Of a stretch of DNA of 26,127 nucleotides, positions 16,258-24,375 are shown in pieces. Where the stretch lies: the NCBI GenBank assembly GCA_036654375.1, contig JAVVSD010000017.1, positions 1 to 26,127 of the forward strand, given 5' to 3'. The translations under genes and the position numbers were made by a program. Below the pieces are notes generated by a model. That model was not told the origin of the DNA. It worked only from the letters and a program-made list of their open reading frames with translations, and searched no databases. Source of the DNA: RZYX01 sp036654375. Lineage in GTDB: Bacteria; Bacillota; Clostridia; Oscillospirales; Acutalibacteraceae. Position 1 is the stretch's first letter. Every line of letters starts with the position of its first letter.

Positions 16258-17052
16258 TTAATTTTCTTGCGTGCTTCTTCCAAACATCTTTCTAAGCTTC
16301 TGTGCATTGCTTCGGCTTACAGGTATCTGGCTTTTTTCCTTGTCATCCATCGTCAAGCTGTATGTCCCGTTAAAAAACGGCTGAATCTCTTTTACTCTTC
16401 GGATATTAACAATAAAGCTTCTATGTGTTCTGTAAAACACTTTGCTATTTAGCTTTTCCTCAAGTTCCTTAAGTGTAAATCTCGTCATAATTTTTTCTGT
16501 TGCTGTTTTAAGATAAACATGGTCACCCTCCGTAAAGGCATAACAGATGTCATTAACATCCACAAGAATAAATCTTCCAAAGGCTTCTGCCATAACTCGT
16601 TCAACTGATTCAGACTCATTCTTTGGCGTATTATTCTCACTTACCTGCGTGGACTCTGAAGCTTTATTTTGGTTGCGTTTTTCAACAGCTTTCAGCTCCG
16701 CAACTTTATCAATCGCCTGTTTAAGCCGCGCAACTTCAATAGGCTTCAAAATATAGTCCGTAGCGTTTACCCTGAACGCATCAAGTGCAAAGTTTTCATA
16801 TGCGGTAATAAAAATAATATGTGGCCTATGTTTGCGAGAATTAAGTTTTTCTGTAAACTCCAGACCGTTCATTCCAGTCAAATTAATATCAAGAAACAAT
16901 ATGTCGTATTCAACTGCATCAATAAGCTTCAAAGCTTCTGTTGCACCTGCCGCTTCACCAACAATTTCAACATTTTCAAATTGACTTAGCAAATATCGTA
17001 GTTCCTGCCTTGCAGGGTATTCATCATCAACAATCAATGCTCTAAGTATCAC
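16258..17052 (-). CDS. LytTR-family response regulator
   Basis: 264 aa. The N-terminal receiver domain (about 1-120) has the acidic pair in VDDE (D9, D10), the phosphoacceptor D55 in FLDINLTG, a conserved Thr in FITAYE and Lys in ILKPIE. A charged linker (about 125-155) leads to a LytTR DNA-binding domain (about 160-258) with the typical F-x-R-T-H-R-SFIVN block. LytTR regulators bind direct repeats in target promoters. It overlaps the kinase gene by 4 nt (ATGA), so they form one two-component operon. The closest named types are LytR/YpdB/BtsR; target genes cannot be told from here. Confidence 0.92.
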   Translation of the reverse strand: MILRALIVDDEYPARQELRYLLSQFENVEIVGEAAGATEALKLIDAVEYDILFLDINLTGMNGLEFTEKLNSRKHRPHIIFITAYENFALDAFRVNATDYILKPIEVARLKQAIDKVAELKAVEKRNQNKASESTQVSENNTPKNESESVERVMAEAFGRFILVDVNDICYAFTEGDHVYLKTATEKIMTRFTLKELEEKLNSKVFYRTHRSFIVNIRRVKEIQPFFNGTYSLTMDDKEKSQIPVSRSNAQKLRKMFGRSTQEN

Positions 17053-18173
17053 TGCTCACCCTCCTTTTTGCTATCAAATCGTTTTTTGATAGTAAAACTC
17101 ACAGTTGTGCCTTCGCCTTGTCTGCTATTAATTTTTATTCCACTATCTTTACCAAAAAGAATTTTTAGCCGCTCATCAACATTATTAAGTCCAACCCCCG
17201 CACCAGAACTTGAATTATATTTTTTCTCTCTTACAAGGGTAAGTATGTCTTCTTTTATTCCAATTCCGTCGTCACTTACAACAATTTCAATCTCCTCTTC
17301 GCCAAGTGAATACGCCTTTACTCGAACTGTTCCGTTACTTTCTTTAGGTGTTATTCCATGTACAATTGCATTTTCAACCAGTGGCTGAATACTTAGCACC
17401 GGCACAATTGCATCCATTAACTGCGGTTCGAGCGACATTTGGATATTAAGTTTATCTCCAAATCGTGCCTGCTCAAGAACGATATAGTTGTTTATGTTTT
17501 CAAGTTCTTGTGCCAGCGTGACAAAGTGACTGCTTGTTTTTAATGAGTTCCTAAAAAATGCGGAAAAGTTTAGAAGCAACTCCCTTGCCTTTTCCGGATC
17601 AGTTCTTATCAAAACTCCTATGGTGTTTAGTGTGTTAAAAAGAAAATGCGGGTTTATCCTTGCCCTAAGTGCATCCAACTGGGCCTCAACCATGAGTTGC
17701 TGTTGCCTGTCTTTTTCCGCAAGCTCCACCTGCATACTCAGCAACTGTGCTGCCCCAATGGCAAGTTTAAGTACATATTCCGGCACTTCGTCCTTTGCAG
17801 GGTGATAAAGCTTTACTGTTCCTATTATTTTGTCGTTCAAAATCAGCGGTGCAATCACTGTTGATTCAAGCGGGCAATTATATCCGTTTTTTTCACAATG
17901 AAGCCCGCTTTTGTTATGAACAACCCTAAGCTCACCAGTCCTCAAAACATCATACGCAGACTCGGTAATAATTGGCATTCCAATGGTTGGATGCTCTTCG
18001 CAGTCGGCTCCAATATATGCAAGCACCTGCTCCATATTTGTTATAGTTACTGCCGAAACATCACTTATATTATATATAATCTCTGCAACTTTCTGGGCTG
18101 TTTCAACATTAAGACCTTCATTAGAGGTAGCATTTTTAAGACTATTTTCTTTGTATGAATCAGTTGGTTTCAA
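17049..18173 (-). CDS. Soluble LytS-type sensor histidine kinase with GAF domain
   Basis: 374 aa. The N-terminal half (about 20-155) is a GAF-like sensor with C58, H61, H92, C93 and C100; the C-x6-CPL pattern resembles LytS-type GAF domains as I recall them. The kinase core is of the His_kinase (PF06580) class: phospho-acceptor H176 in INPHFLFNTLN, then the N-box QPLVENAIVHG and D-D-G-I-G-I, and G-x-GLNN-x-x-ERL. Unlike full LytS or BtsS there is no multi-helix membrane domain, so the protein should be cytoplasmic and sense an internal signal. The start is TTG at 18173, because AAGGAGG (18187-18181) sits 7 nt upstream. Cognate partner of the overlapping LytTR regulator. Confidence 0.9.
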   Translation of the reverse strand: MKPTDSYKENSLKNATSNEGLNVETAQKVAEIIYNISDVSAVTITNMEQVLAYIGADCEEHPTIGMPIITESAYDVLRTGELRVVHNKSGLHCEKNGYNCPLESTVIAPLILNDKIIGTVKLYHPAKDEVPEYVLKLAIGAAQLLSMQVELAEKDRQQQLMVEAQLDALRARINPHFLFNTLNTIGVLIRTDPEKARELLLNFSAFFRNSLKTSSHFVTLAQELENINNYIVLEQARFGDKLNIQMSLEPQLMDAIVPVLSIQPLVENAIVHGITPKESNGTVRVKAYSLGEEEIEIVVSDDGIGIKEDILTLVREKKYNSSSGAGVGLNNVDERLKILFGKDSGIKINSRQGEGTTVSFTIKKRFDSKKEGEQ

Positions 18174-18187
18174 GCTTGCTCCTCCTT

Positions 18188-18536
18188 AAAACAGATATGA
18201 TACACTATTTTTGTATTAACCAATTTATTTATAGTTTAACATAAAGATGAAAGCGGAACAACACAAAGTTATTCTTATTACTTCCTCACATTTTCTGCGT
18301 TTTTTCCCACTCTTTATGCAAACGCTTTCCACAGTAATTTTGACAGTTTTATTAACATATATTTTTTGTCCATTCAAAAATAGCAAAGCAAGAAATAAAC
18401 ACTGCATTTTTAAAGTTAAAGATAGTAAAAATAAAAATCAAACCCCGTAATCTAATAATCACGGGGCTTTTGCTCATTCTTTCAAATAATATTAAAGGTA
18501 AGAGTATCCGCCTTGTGCCTATGCGTGTGGGTTTTC
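18188..18536. other. Divergent intergenic region with an orphan terminator
   Basis: About 350 bp between the kinase gene and the hydrolase promoter. A possible 67-codon plus-strand frame (18247-18450) has one hydrophobic stretch but no ribosome binding site, and its stop codon falls inside a terminator stem, so I do not call it a gene. The hairpin at 18443-18466 is listed separately. Confidence 0.5.
18443..18470. terminator. Orphan hairpin terminator
   Basis: CCCCGT (18443-18448) pairs with ACGGGG (18461-18466) around a 12-nt loop. A short CTTTT follows on the plus strand and a T-rich tract on the minus strand. No gene ends here in either direction. Confidence 0.6.
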
Positions 18537-18565
18537 TTGACATACTAATTTTGTTGATATATTAT
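18537..18565 (+). promoter_or_regulatory. Sigma-A type promoter for the alpha/beta hydrolase
   Basis: Perfect TTGACA (18537-18542), a 17-bp spacer and TATTAT (18560-18565), 36 nt before the ATG at 18602. Confidence 0.75.
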
Positions 18566-18601
18566 TATCATAAAATACTTTTTCGAAGGAAGTCTTTTAC
18601 T

Positions 18602-19594
18602 ATGAAAAAATCAGCCAAGCTTCTTACTGGCGGTATTGTTGCGGGTGCTGCAATTTCTGCAACCGTCGTCGGTGCAACAGATTATATACACACTGTTCTT
18701 ATAGATAGCACAAAGGAGGCAAAAAAATCAACTGAAATGAGTGACAGCAATCCTTTTATGCCTATTGAAAGAGATAGATTAATTACTGCTGTTCTGGACG
18801 GACAAAAATGGCTTGATAAACAAAAGGTTGAACATTATACCATGGTTAATGACAGAGGAGAAAAGCTCCGCGGCTATTATATTGCTCCAAAATCAAACTC
18901 TGATGTTATCGTTTTTTGCAGTCATGGTTACAAAGGCTCTGGGCATAATAATGTCTGTCTGTTTGGGAAAAGCTTTGTTGACGATTTTGGATTCGGGCTT
19001 TTTTTTGTTGACCATACCGCATCTGGAGAAAGTGAAGGCAGATACATCGGATTTAGTTTCTTTGAGTCTGTGGACTGTGTCAAATGGCTTAATTATATTA
19101 ACAGCACATTACTTCCCAATCGGCAAATAATTCTCCATGGAGATTCTATGGGTAGTGCAACAGTTTTGTGCATGACAGGCAACCAAAGTCTTCCTGAAAA
19201 TGTTAAATTTGCCATTGCTGATTGTGGCTATACAAGTGCGTGGGACCAGTTTGCCTATGAGCTAAAAACAAATCACATTCCTGTTCACCCAATTTTGGAT
19301 ATTTTCAATTGGATTAACAAGAAAAAAGTCGGATTTGACTTTAAGGATGCAAGACCTGTTGATGCTGTCAAAAAGTCAAAGACACCTACGCTTATAATTC
19401 ATGGCACCAAGGACGCTTTCGTTCCATCTTTTATGGCTCAAGAGATTTATGATGCCTGCTCTGCCAAAAAGGAACTCGTTTATATTGAAAATGCAACACA
19501 TATACTCAGTGCCACCTATAACCCCACTCTCTACTATGCTAAGGTTCAAGAGTTTGTTGACAAATATATTGACCATAATGATTCAAAAAGCTAA
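18602..19594 (+). CDS. Alpha/beta hydrolase with N-terminal membrane anchor
   Basis: 330 aa from the ATG at 18602 (GAAGGAAG about 10 nt upstream; the frame stays open further 5' but the promoter overlaps that part). A hydrophobic segment at about 8-25 after MKKSAKLL is a signal anchor or signal peptide. The rest is a serine hydrolase: oxyanion HGY at 108-110, nucleophile elbow G-D-S-M-G with S182, acid D271 in HGTKDAFVP and H300 in ATHIL. It resembles the YqkD/BEM46-type family of exported hydrolases (DUF-type annotation 'alpha/beta hydrolase'). The substrate is unknown. Single-gene unit with its own promoter and terminator. Confidence 0.88.
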   Translation: MKKSAKLLTGGIVAGAAISATVVGATDYIHTVLIDSTKEAKKSTEMSDSNPFMPIERDRLITAVLDGQKWLDKQKVEHYTMVNDRGEKLRGYYIAPKSNSDVIVFCSHGYKGSGHNNVCLFGKSFVDDFGFGLFFVDHTASGESEGRYIGFSFFESVDCVKWLNYINSTLLPNRQIILHGDSMGSATVLCMTGNQSLPENVKFAIADCGYTSAWDQFAYELKTNHIPVHPILDIFNWINKKKVGFDFKDARPVDAVKKSKTPTLIIHGTKDAFVPSFMAQEIYDACSAKKELVYIENATHILSATYNPTLYYAKVQEFVDKYIDHNDSKS

Positions 19595-19626
19595 ATAACA
19601 TATAAATTTTTAATTTACACAGCTTA

Positions 19627-19658
19627 AAGGGGTGGTATTCTTGCCACCCCTTGTTTTT
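19627..19658 (+). terminator. Rho-independent terminator of the hydrolase gene
   Basis: A perfect 9-bp GC-rich stem (AAGGGGTGG at 19627-19635 with 19644-19652) and an 8-nt loop are followed by GTTTTT. Confidence 0.88.
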
Positions 19659-19677
19659 ATATAATAGATATGGCTGA

Positions 19678-20928
19678 TTAAAAATTTCGAGTAAATATAT
19701 CACTATTTTTAATCAAGCTTTCGACTGTGTCAAAGCCAAGTTTGTGTAGTAGATCAATAACATACGGATTATCAATAGGTGTCTGGTAGGTCGCTTCTTT
19801 TCCATAGACATAGACATTTTTTTGACCCTCACTCCGCGGGATAAGAACCTTTGGACCTCCGACACAACCATTAACACATCCCATTCCCTCATAAAAATTC
19901 TTTGTGATTTTTTCACTTGAAATGTCGTTTAACATCTCCTTGCAAGCTTGTATTCCATCCGCCTGTGCTGTATGCACTGTTATCTGGCGGTTTGGATTAA
20001 GTCGCTTGACTGTGCTTTTTACAGCTTCGCTTACTCCTCCTGTGGTTGCATATATGCGTCCAGCTCGTGACGAATGATCTCGTTCATCCTCGTCCAACTC
20101 TTTGAGGTTGATGCCCGAAAATTTAAAGATATCTTGCATCTCCTGAAATGTCAATACATGGTCAACAGCACCAGCAATATCCTTTTCTCTTGCCTCTGCC
20201 TTTTTTGCGATACATGGGCCGATAAACACAGTTACAGCATTTGGATGCAAAACTTTTATCGAACGACCACAGGCAATCATCGGTGAAACTGATGCAGGAA
20301 TATGTGTGACAAGCTCATTGTGAATTTTTCTTATCATTGCAATCCACATTGGACAGCAACAGCTTGTTAGCTGAAAATCATGTTGGTCAACAATTTTTTC
20401 ATCAAATTCCAGTGCCTCCTTTAATGTCAATATGTCTGCAAATAGTGCAACCTCTACCATGCCCGTAAACCCGATTTGCTTAAATGCAGTTCGAAGCTTG
20501 CCGGGTGTCACCTCATTTGTAAATTGGTTTACAAAAGCAGGTGCTATCATTGCATAAACAGGAGTACCTGAATGATAAACAGAATTGAGCGTGGGAAGTA
20601 TATCTCTGCTTTCTATCAAATTCTTTGCATGACAGTTTTCAATGCAAACTCCACAACCAACACACGAATCATTGTTGATTGAAACATTGCCATTCACATC
20701 TCTGGATATCGCATCAAACAGACATTTTCCAGCACATCCAGCCTCATCTTCATCAGAGCATTTGCACTCCCCTAAGCGAATGACAGGCGCATGATTCTGT
20801 GGATTTAGCAAGCAATCCAGATGATGTGGGTCAAACTCATCCTTTCGCAGTTCGTCCAATTCGCCCTGAATTTTATCCTCCAACACAGCCTTTAATAAAC
20901 GCTCATATAATTCGTAAAATGAAGTCAT
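19678..20928 (-). CDS. [FeFe]-hydrogenase-like protein with 2[4Fe-4S] ferredoxin domain
   Basis: 416 aa. The N-terminal part carries an unusual cluster motif C55-x-C57-x7-C65-x3-C69, then a standard C89-x2-C92-x2-C95-x3-C99. The H-cluster domain (about 120-410) has all three signature regions in variant form: TSCCCPMW (188-195; canonical TSCCPGW), GPCIAKKAE (237-245; canonical MPCxxKxxE) and EGMGCVNGCVGGP (347-359). The four cluster cysteines C192, C239, C351 and C355 and the proton-relay Cys C191 are present, so an H-cluster could form. No NADH or diaphorase partner and no HydE/F/G maturase lies nearby. It resembles the monocistronic group often called group D; whether it is catalytic or sensory is open. 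GGAGG lies 8 nt before the ATG. Confidence 0.85.
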   Translation of the reverse strand: MTSFYELYERLLKAVLEDKIQGELDELRKDEFDPHHLDCLLNPQNHAPVIRLGECKCSDEDEAGCAGKCLFDAISRDVNGNVSINNDSCVGCGVCIENCHAKNLIESRDILPTLNSVYHSGTPVYAMIAPAFVNQFTNEVTPGKLRTAFKQIGFTGMVEVALFADILTLKEALEFDEKIVDQHDFQLTSCCCPMWIAMIRKIHNELVTHIPASVSPMIACGRSIKVLHPNAVTVFIGPCIAKKAEAREKDIAGAVDHVLTFQEMQDIFKFSGINLKELDEDERDHSSRAGRIYATTGGVSEAVKSTVKRLNPNRQITVHTAQADGIQACKEMLNDISSEKITKNFYEGMGCVNGCVGGPKVLIPRSEGQKNVYVYGKEATYQTPIDNPYVIDLLHKLGFDTVESLIKNSDIFTRNF

Positions 20929-21189
20929 TCACAATCCTCCAAAACAACACTTTACTTTAAGTATTACCTCTAAATTTGCCATTAACATATAAAGCAATAA
21001 ATAATATCTTTCAACCCAGTTTTATTTCTATAACCTTTATAGTTAATCACATAATTAAGTTTGCTTTCTGGATTTATTACTTTGTTACTTTTCCATTTTC
21101 TACTTTGTCAATTTATTGCAATACAAAATTAAGTTTGCTTAATCATATAGCAACAAGGTCCTGTTGCAAAAAATCTTTACAGCAGAACC
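20929..21189. other. Intergenic region left of the bacteriocin cassette
   Basis: No gene. It holds two copies of the 14-mer AATTAAGTTTGCTT (21053-21066 and 21127-21140) and a hairpin GCAACA/TGTTGC (21150-21155 with 21162-21167). An overlapping alternative pairing near 21157-21193 could end the minus-strand cassette, although no clear T run follows. Confidence 0.45.
21053..21140. repeat. Pair of 14-bp direct repeats
   Basis: AATTAAGTTTGCTT occurs at 21053-21066 and again at 21127-21140, 74 bp apart. A close relative (AAATTAAGTTTGTT) is found near 788-801. The significance is unknown. Confidence 0.5.
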
Positions 21190-21627
21190 TTATTCTTTAT
21201 TTATATCCCAGAATTTATTTGCCTTTTCAAACAGCTTTTCCACTTGTGCTTTATTTTCATCTATTATGTGCTGCTCTCTGGGATCTTTTGCTTTCATAAA
21301 TTTATCTACATAAACCGAATATGTTTCTTTATCGCCATTTATTAACACACCATATTCATCTTCACCAAATACTACAGGCCATATTAATAAAACATAATTG
21401 CCATCCTTATCAGTAACTGCTAAATTACCTGTATATTGCAAATAATATGGCTTTGATAATGAATATGAATAATATTCCTCATCCGTTATGTATTCTTTTC
21501 CATCCAAGAAATCCTGAACCGGTGAGTAAATATCATTTATAATTATACTCCAAATAGCATTATAGATGCCGAATAAAACTATTAATATAATTAAAATTTT
21601 CTTTTTATCAATATGCATTTTTTTCAT
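21190..21627 (-). CDS. Small membrane protein of the bacteriocin-type cassette
   Basis: 145 aa, family not recognised. A basic start (MKKMHIDKKK) precedes one transmembrane segment (about 11-30). The rest is hydrophilic and rich in Tyr, Asp and Glu, probably outside the cell. It overlaps the ATPase gene by 4 nt (ATGA), so it belongs to the same operon as the ABC components and is its last gene. An accessory, tethering or immunity role is inferred from position only. Confidence 0.7.
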   Translation of the reverse strand: MKKMHIDKKKILIILIVLFGIYNAIWSIIINDIYSPVQDFLDGKEYITDEEYYSYSLSKPYYLQYTGNLAVTDKDGNYVLLIWPVVFGEDEYGVLINGDKETYSVYVDKFMKAKDPREQHIIDENKAQVEKLFEKANKFWDINKE

Positions 21628-22232
21628 AATTCAATAACTCTTCCACCATATTTTTTGACTATTTCATCATGAGTAACAAGAATAATTGTTTTACCCTGTT
21701 TATTAAGGTTAGTTAGTATGTCTAACACTTTTTTAGAGTTATCTTTATCTAAAGAACCTGTTGGTTCATCTGCAAGAATAATATCACATTTCTTTATCAT
21801 AAGTCTTGCCAGTGCAACTCTCTGTTGCTCACCACCGGAAAGCTTATACACTTTTTGAGGCAATTTGTCTTCTAATCCTACAGTTTTAAGTGCCTGCTCT
21901 ATTGACATATCTGTTCTGCAATCATTTTTAACAAGTTTCAGATTCTCTTCCACTGTCTTATTTTCAATCAGAGCAAAATTTTGAAACAAAAAACCAACTT
22001 TGTACTTAAAATAATTTAGTTTGTTTTTTCTTAGACTAATATCTATGCTATCAATTAAAATCTTTCCACTATCTATGCTCTCTATTGCACCTATCATATT
22101 TAAAAGAGTAGTTTTTCCGCATCCACTAACTCCTGAAAAAACAATAAATTCTCCATTATCAATATTTAAATTCAAGTTCTCAAAGATTTTTTTCTCCTCA
22201 AACGACTTAGATACATTTGTTATTTCAATCAT
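21624..22232 (-). CDS. ABC transporter ATP-binding protein, bacteriocin-export/immunity type
   Basis: 202 aa, a single nucleotide-binding domain. Walker A GVSGCGKTT (34-42), Q-loop FQNFAL, signature LSGGEQQR-x-ALAR, Walker B ILADEPTGSLD and switch VTHD are all intact. It is short and of the LolD/MacB-like class; with the 685-aa partner it resembles the ATPase of the lactococcin-972-group putative bacteriocin exporter family (TIGR03608, from memory). ATGA overlaps with both neighbours show tight coupling. It powers export of, or protection from, a peptide (inference). Confidence 0.9.
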   Translation of the reverse strand: MIEITNVSKSFEEKKIFENLNLNIDNGEFIVFSGVSGCGKTTLLNMIGAIESIDSGKILIDSIDISLRKNKLNYFKYKVGFLFQNFALIENKTVEENLKLVKNDCRTDMSIEQALKTVGLEDKLPQKVYKLSGGEQQRVALARLMIKKCDIILADEPTGSLDKDNSKKVLDILTNLNKQGKTIILVTHDEIVKKYGGRVIEL

Positions 22233-24286
22233 AATTTTTCGCCCTTCAAAATATTTTGAATATTCGTTTTTTCCAACTTTCTAACAAAGAACATAATAAG
22301 TAGCATTTCAAAAACAAGTACAACGAATCCACCTGCAGCTATAAACTGAAGTTCTCCAATTTTAAGTAGAAAGCTTATCAATAGTCCAATGACTACACTT
22401 GCTAAAGTAACAGACATTGTCATAAAAATAATTTTTTTATTTCTTTGCCATAGCGTATATCCCATAACTTTTTTAAGTGATAATTCGACTGCATTTACTT
22501 CGTATTCTAATTTAAGAATAGAAGTAATTATGATAAATTCAAGAAAAATAATAAGTGCACTTAAAATAATGTTTAAATACAGACCGCTTTTTAAAAGATT
22601 CCAATTATGCAAATAATTATCATAAACATTTGTAATTCCATGAAAATCATTTGTTAAATTAAATTCACATATAAAATTATCTACTTCCTCTTTTGATAAT
22701 TTGTACATAATGCTTTGGCTATAATCTGAATTTTCAATTTCACTACTTATTGGGGTATTTGATTCACCTATATTAATATTATTTAATAAAATTATTGGAT
22801 TTTTTACCCATGAACTCATTTGAGGTAACATCTCATCAAAATATATAATTTTTGCACTATCATAAATAATCATCTCAAAATCATAATCATCTGTTGTATG
22901 TTGTTGATAAATATAAAAATCTTTAACATCCTTAAAAGTTTGCTTATATGAAAGCTCTTTATCATATACATCTGACAGATTTTTAGGTATTAAAATATAT
23001 ATCTTATTTTTAAACTCCCTATTTTCTATTTCCTTTATATTTCTTTTAAGATAAGAGATAGCATTAGTGTTTGCAATCAAATAAGGATTGTCCGGATTTT
23101 TAGAACCCATCCATTCGCACATCATAGTAGCGTTATATTTATTATAATTTGTTCTATAAAACATCTCATTTACTATTTGTGTATTCCTATCTGATTCATC
23201 AAGTTCTCCTCCATTAAAATCGTCAGAAAACTTATATCCAAAATTAGTAAAATAGTAATCCGAATGTTCTTTCATATAGTCTTTTTGCTTATAAAATTCA
23301 TTCGCAGTATATATACAAGCAAAATTACTTGATAGAATAATTATTGTTATTATAATTGTAATTAGTTTCAGAGAATAATTAATAGATAACAGTTTTTTTG
23401 ATGATTTTGAGTTAGAAATTGCCTCCTTAAAATCATATAAATATAGATTTAAATATAACAAAGCATTGATAATTATCAAAATTAAAAACATTATATTAGA
23501 AATATTTATATTAAAAAACGGATTTGTATATTTAGATAATAAAAATAAAGATGTTGTATATATAATAAATAAAAGCAAAGTATCTATAACAATATTTTTA
23601 AAAATAATCTTATGGATACTTTCACCAAGTGTTATTTTTAAAAAGTTTTCTTTTTTCTGAAGTATTACATCATAAAATGACAAAAATATAATTATCCCAT
23701 CTAAAAGGCACCAAATTAAAACAGTATTTCTTGTATATCCATCTAATTTTTCTCCTGTTTTAACTAATCCAGTAGAATATTTTTCATTTATATCAGTATG
23801 AAAATTTTGCATGTTTTCAAAAGAACCACTAAGATAAAATTCATCTACTTTTGTCACATCAGGTAATTTCTTTAACTTATAAAAATTAATTTTAGTTTCA
23901 CCAAATAGAATACTATTATATACTTTATCCGAAATATTAAAACTATCATTTACATATTTTTTAGTAGTTTGAGAACCATAAAAATTTATTTCACTCATTG
24001 TTTTATTTTTTGAATCATGTGTTATTGCAAAAATATCTACTTTATTTTTTTTAGATTTTTCTGTTATATCCCTCAACATCTCATTTTGAGATACACCATT
24101 AGGCACAGGTATTCGCATATGATATAATTCAGTATCAAAATTTCCTAAATAATCCTGAAAATTTTCACCTATAAATAGTAACCCAACAAATATTATAATA
24201 GCACTTATAATTATTTTTACTTTTTTTATCTTTCTCGCCTCACACAAAAAAATGTTTAACCAGCTATAGAACTCAAAGCATAGCAA
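22229..24286 (-). CDS. Bacteriocin-associated integral membrane protein (permease partner of the ATPase)
   Basis: 685 aa in the longest frame. One N-terminal helix (about 24-42) is followed by an outside domain (about 43-185), a group of helices (about 190-325), a second large hydrophilic domain (about 330-570) and three C-terminal helices (about 575-675) in FtsX/MacB-like layout. Layout and neighbours match the 'bacteriocin-associated integral membrane protein' family (TIGR01654, from memory). The start is doubtful: the TTG at 24286 lies in the loop of a hairpin and has no ribosome binding site. A TTG at 24247 is also poor. GAGGCGAG sits correctly placed before an ATA codon at 24229, where the protein would read IKKVKIII and begin just before the first helix. 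Very AT-rich compared with the ech operon. The stop overlaps the ATPase ATG. Confidence 0.8.
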   Translation of the reverse strand: MLCFEFYSWLNIFLCEARKIKKVKIIISAIIIFVGLLFIGENFQDYLGNFDTELYHMRIPVPNGVSQNEMLRDITEKSKKNKVDIFAITHDSKNKTMSEINFYGSQTTKKYVNDSFNISDKVYNSILFGETKINFYKLKKLPDVTKVDEFYLSGSFENMQNFHTDINEKYSTGLVKTGEKLDGYTRNTVLIWCLLDGIIIFLSFYDVILQKKENFLKITLGESIHKIIFKNIVIDTLLLFIIYTTSLFLLSKYTNPFFNINISNIMFLILIIINALLYLNLYLYDFKEAISNSKSSKKLLSINYSLKLITIIITIIILSSNFACIYTANEFYKQKDYMKEHSDYYFTNFGYKFSDDFNGGELDESDRNTQIVNEMFYRTNYNKYNATMMCEWMGSKNPDNPYLIANTNAISYLKRNIKEIENREFKNKIYILIPKNLSDVYDKELSYKQTFKDVKDFYIYQQHTTDDYDFEMIIYDSAKIIYFDEMLPQMSSWVKNPIILLNNINIGESNTPISSEIENSDYSQSIMYKLSKEEVDNFICEFNLTNDFHGITNVYDNYLHNWNLLKSGLYLNIILSALIIFLEFIIITSILKLEYEVNAVELSLKKVMGYTLWQRNKKIIFMTMSVTLASVVIGLLISFLLKIGELQFIAAGGFVVLVFEMLLIMFFVRKLEKTNIQNILKGEKL

Positions 24287-24307
24287 TATTTACAGCTGTG
24301 CTTTGAG
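24272..24307 (-). promoter_or_regulatory. 13-bp hairpin at the head of the 685-aa gene
   Basis: CTCAAAGCATAGC (24272-24284) pairs with 24295-24307 with one G-T pair and a 10-nt loop. It lies between the permease gene and the 685-aa gene and covers the longest possible start of the latter. No T run follows on the minus strand, so it is not a normal terminator. It could modulate translation or mRNA decay inside the operon. The rest of 24287-24375 shows nothing else. Confidence 0.6.
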
Positions 24308-24375
24308 CCAAAACTATAACTTATAAACTGAATATTGTGGTAATCAATAATACTATAGCCTTGCTTTTCATTAGT

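Noticed and set aside
18247..18450. 67-codon plus-strand frame before the hydrolase
   Set aside because: No ribosome binding site, and the stop codon lies inside a terminator stem.
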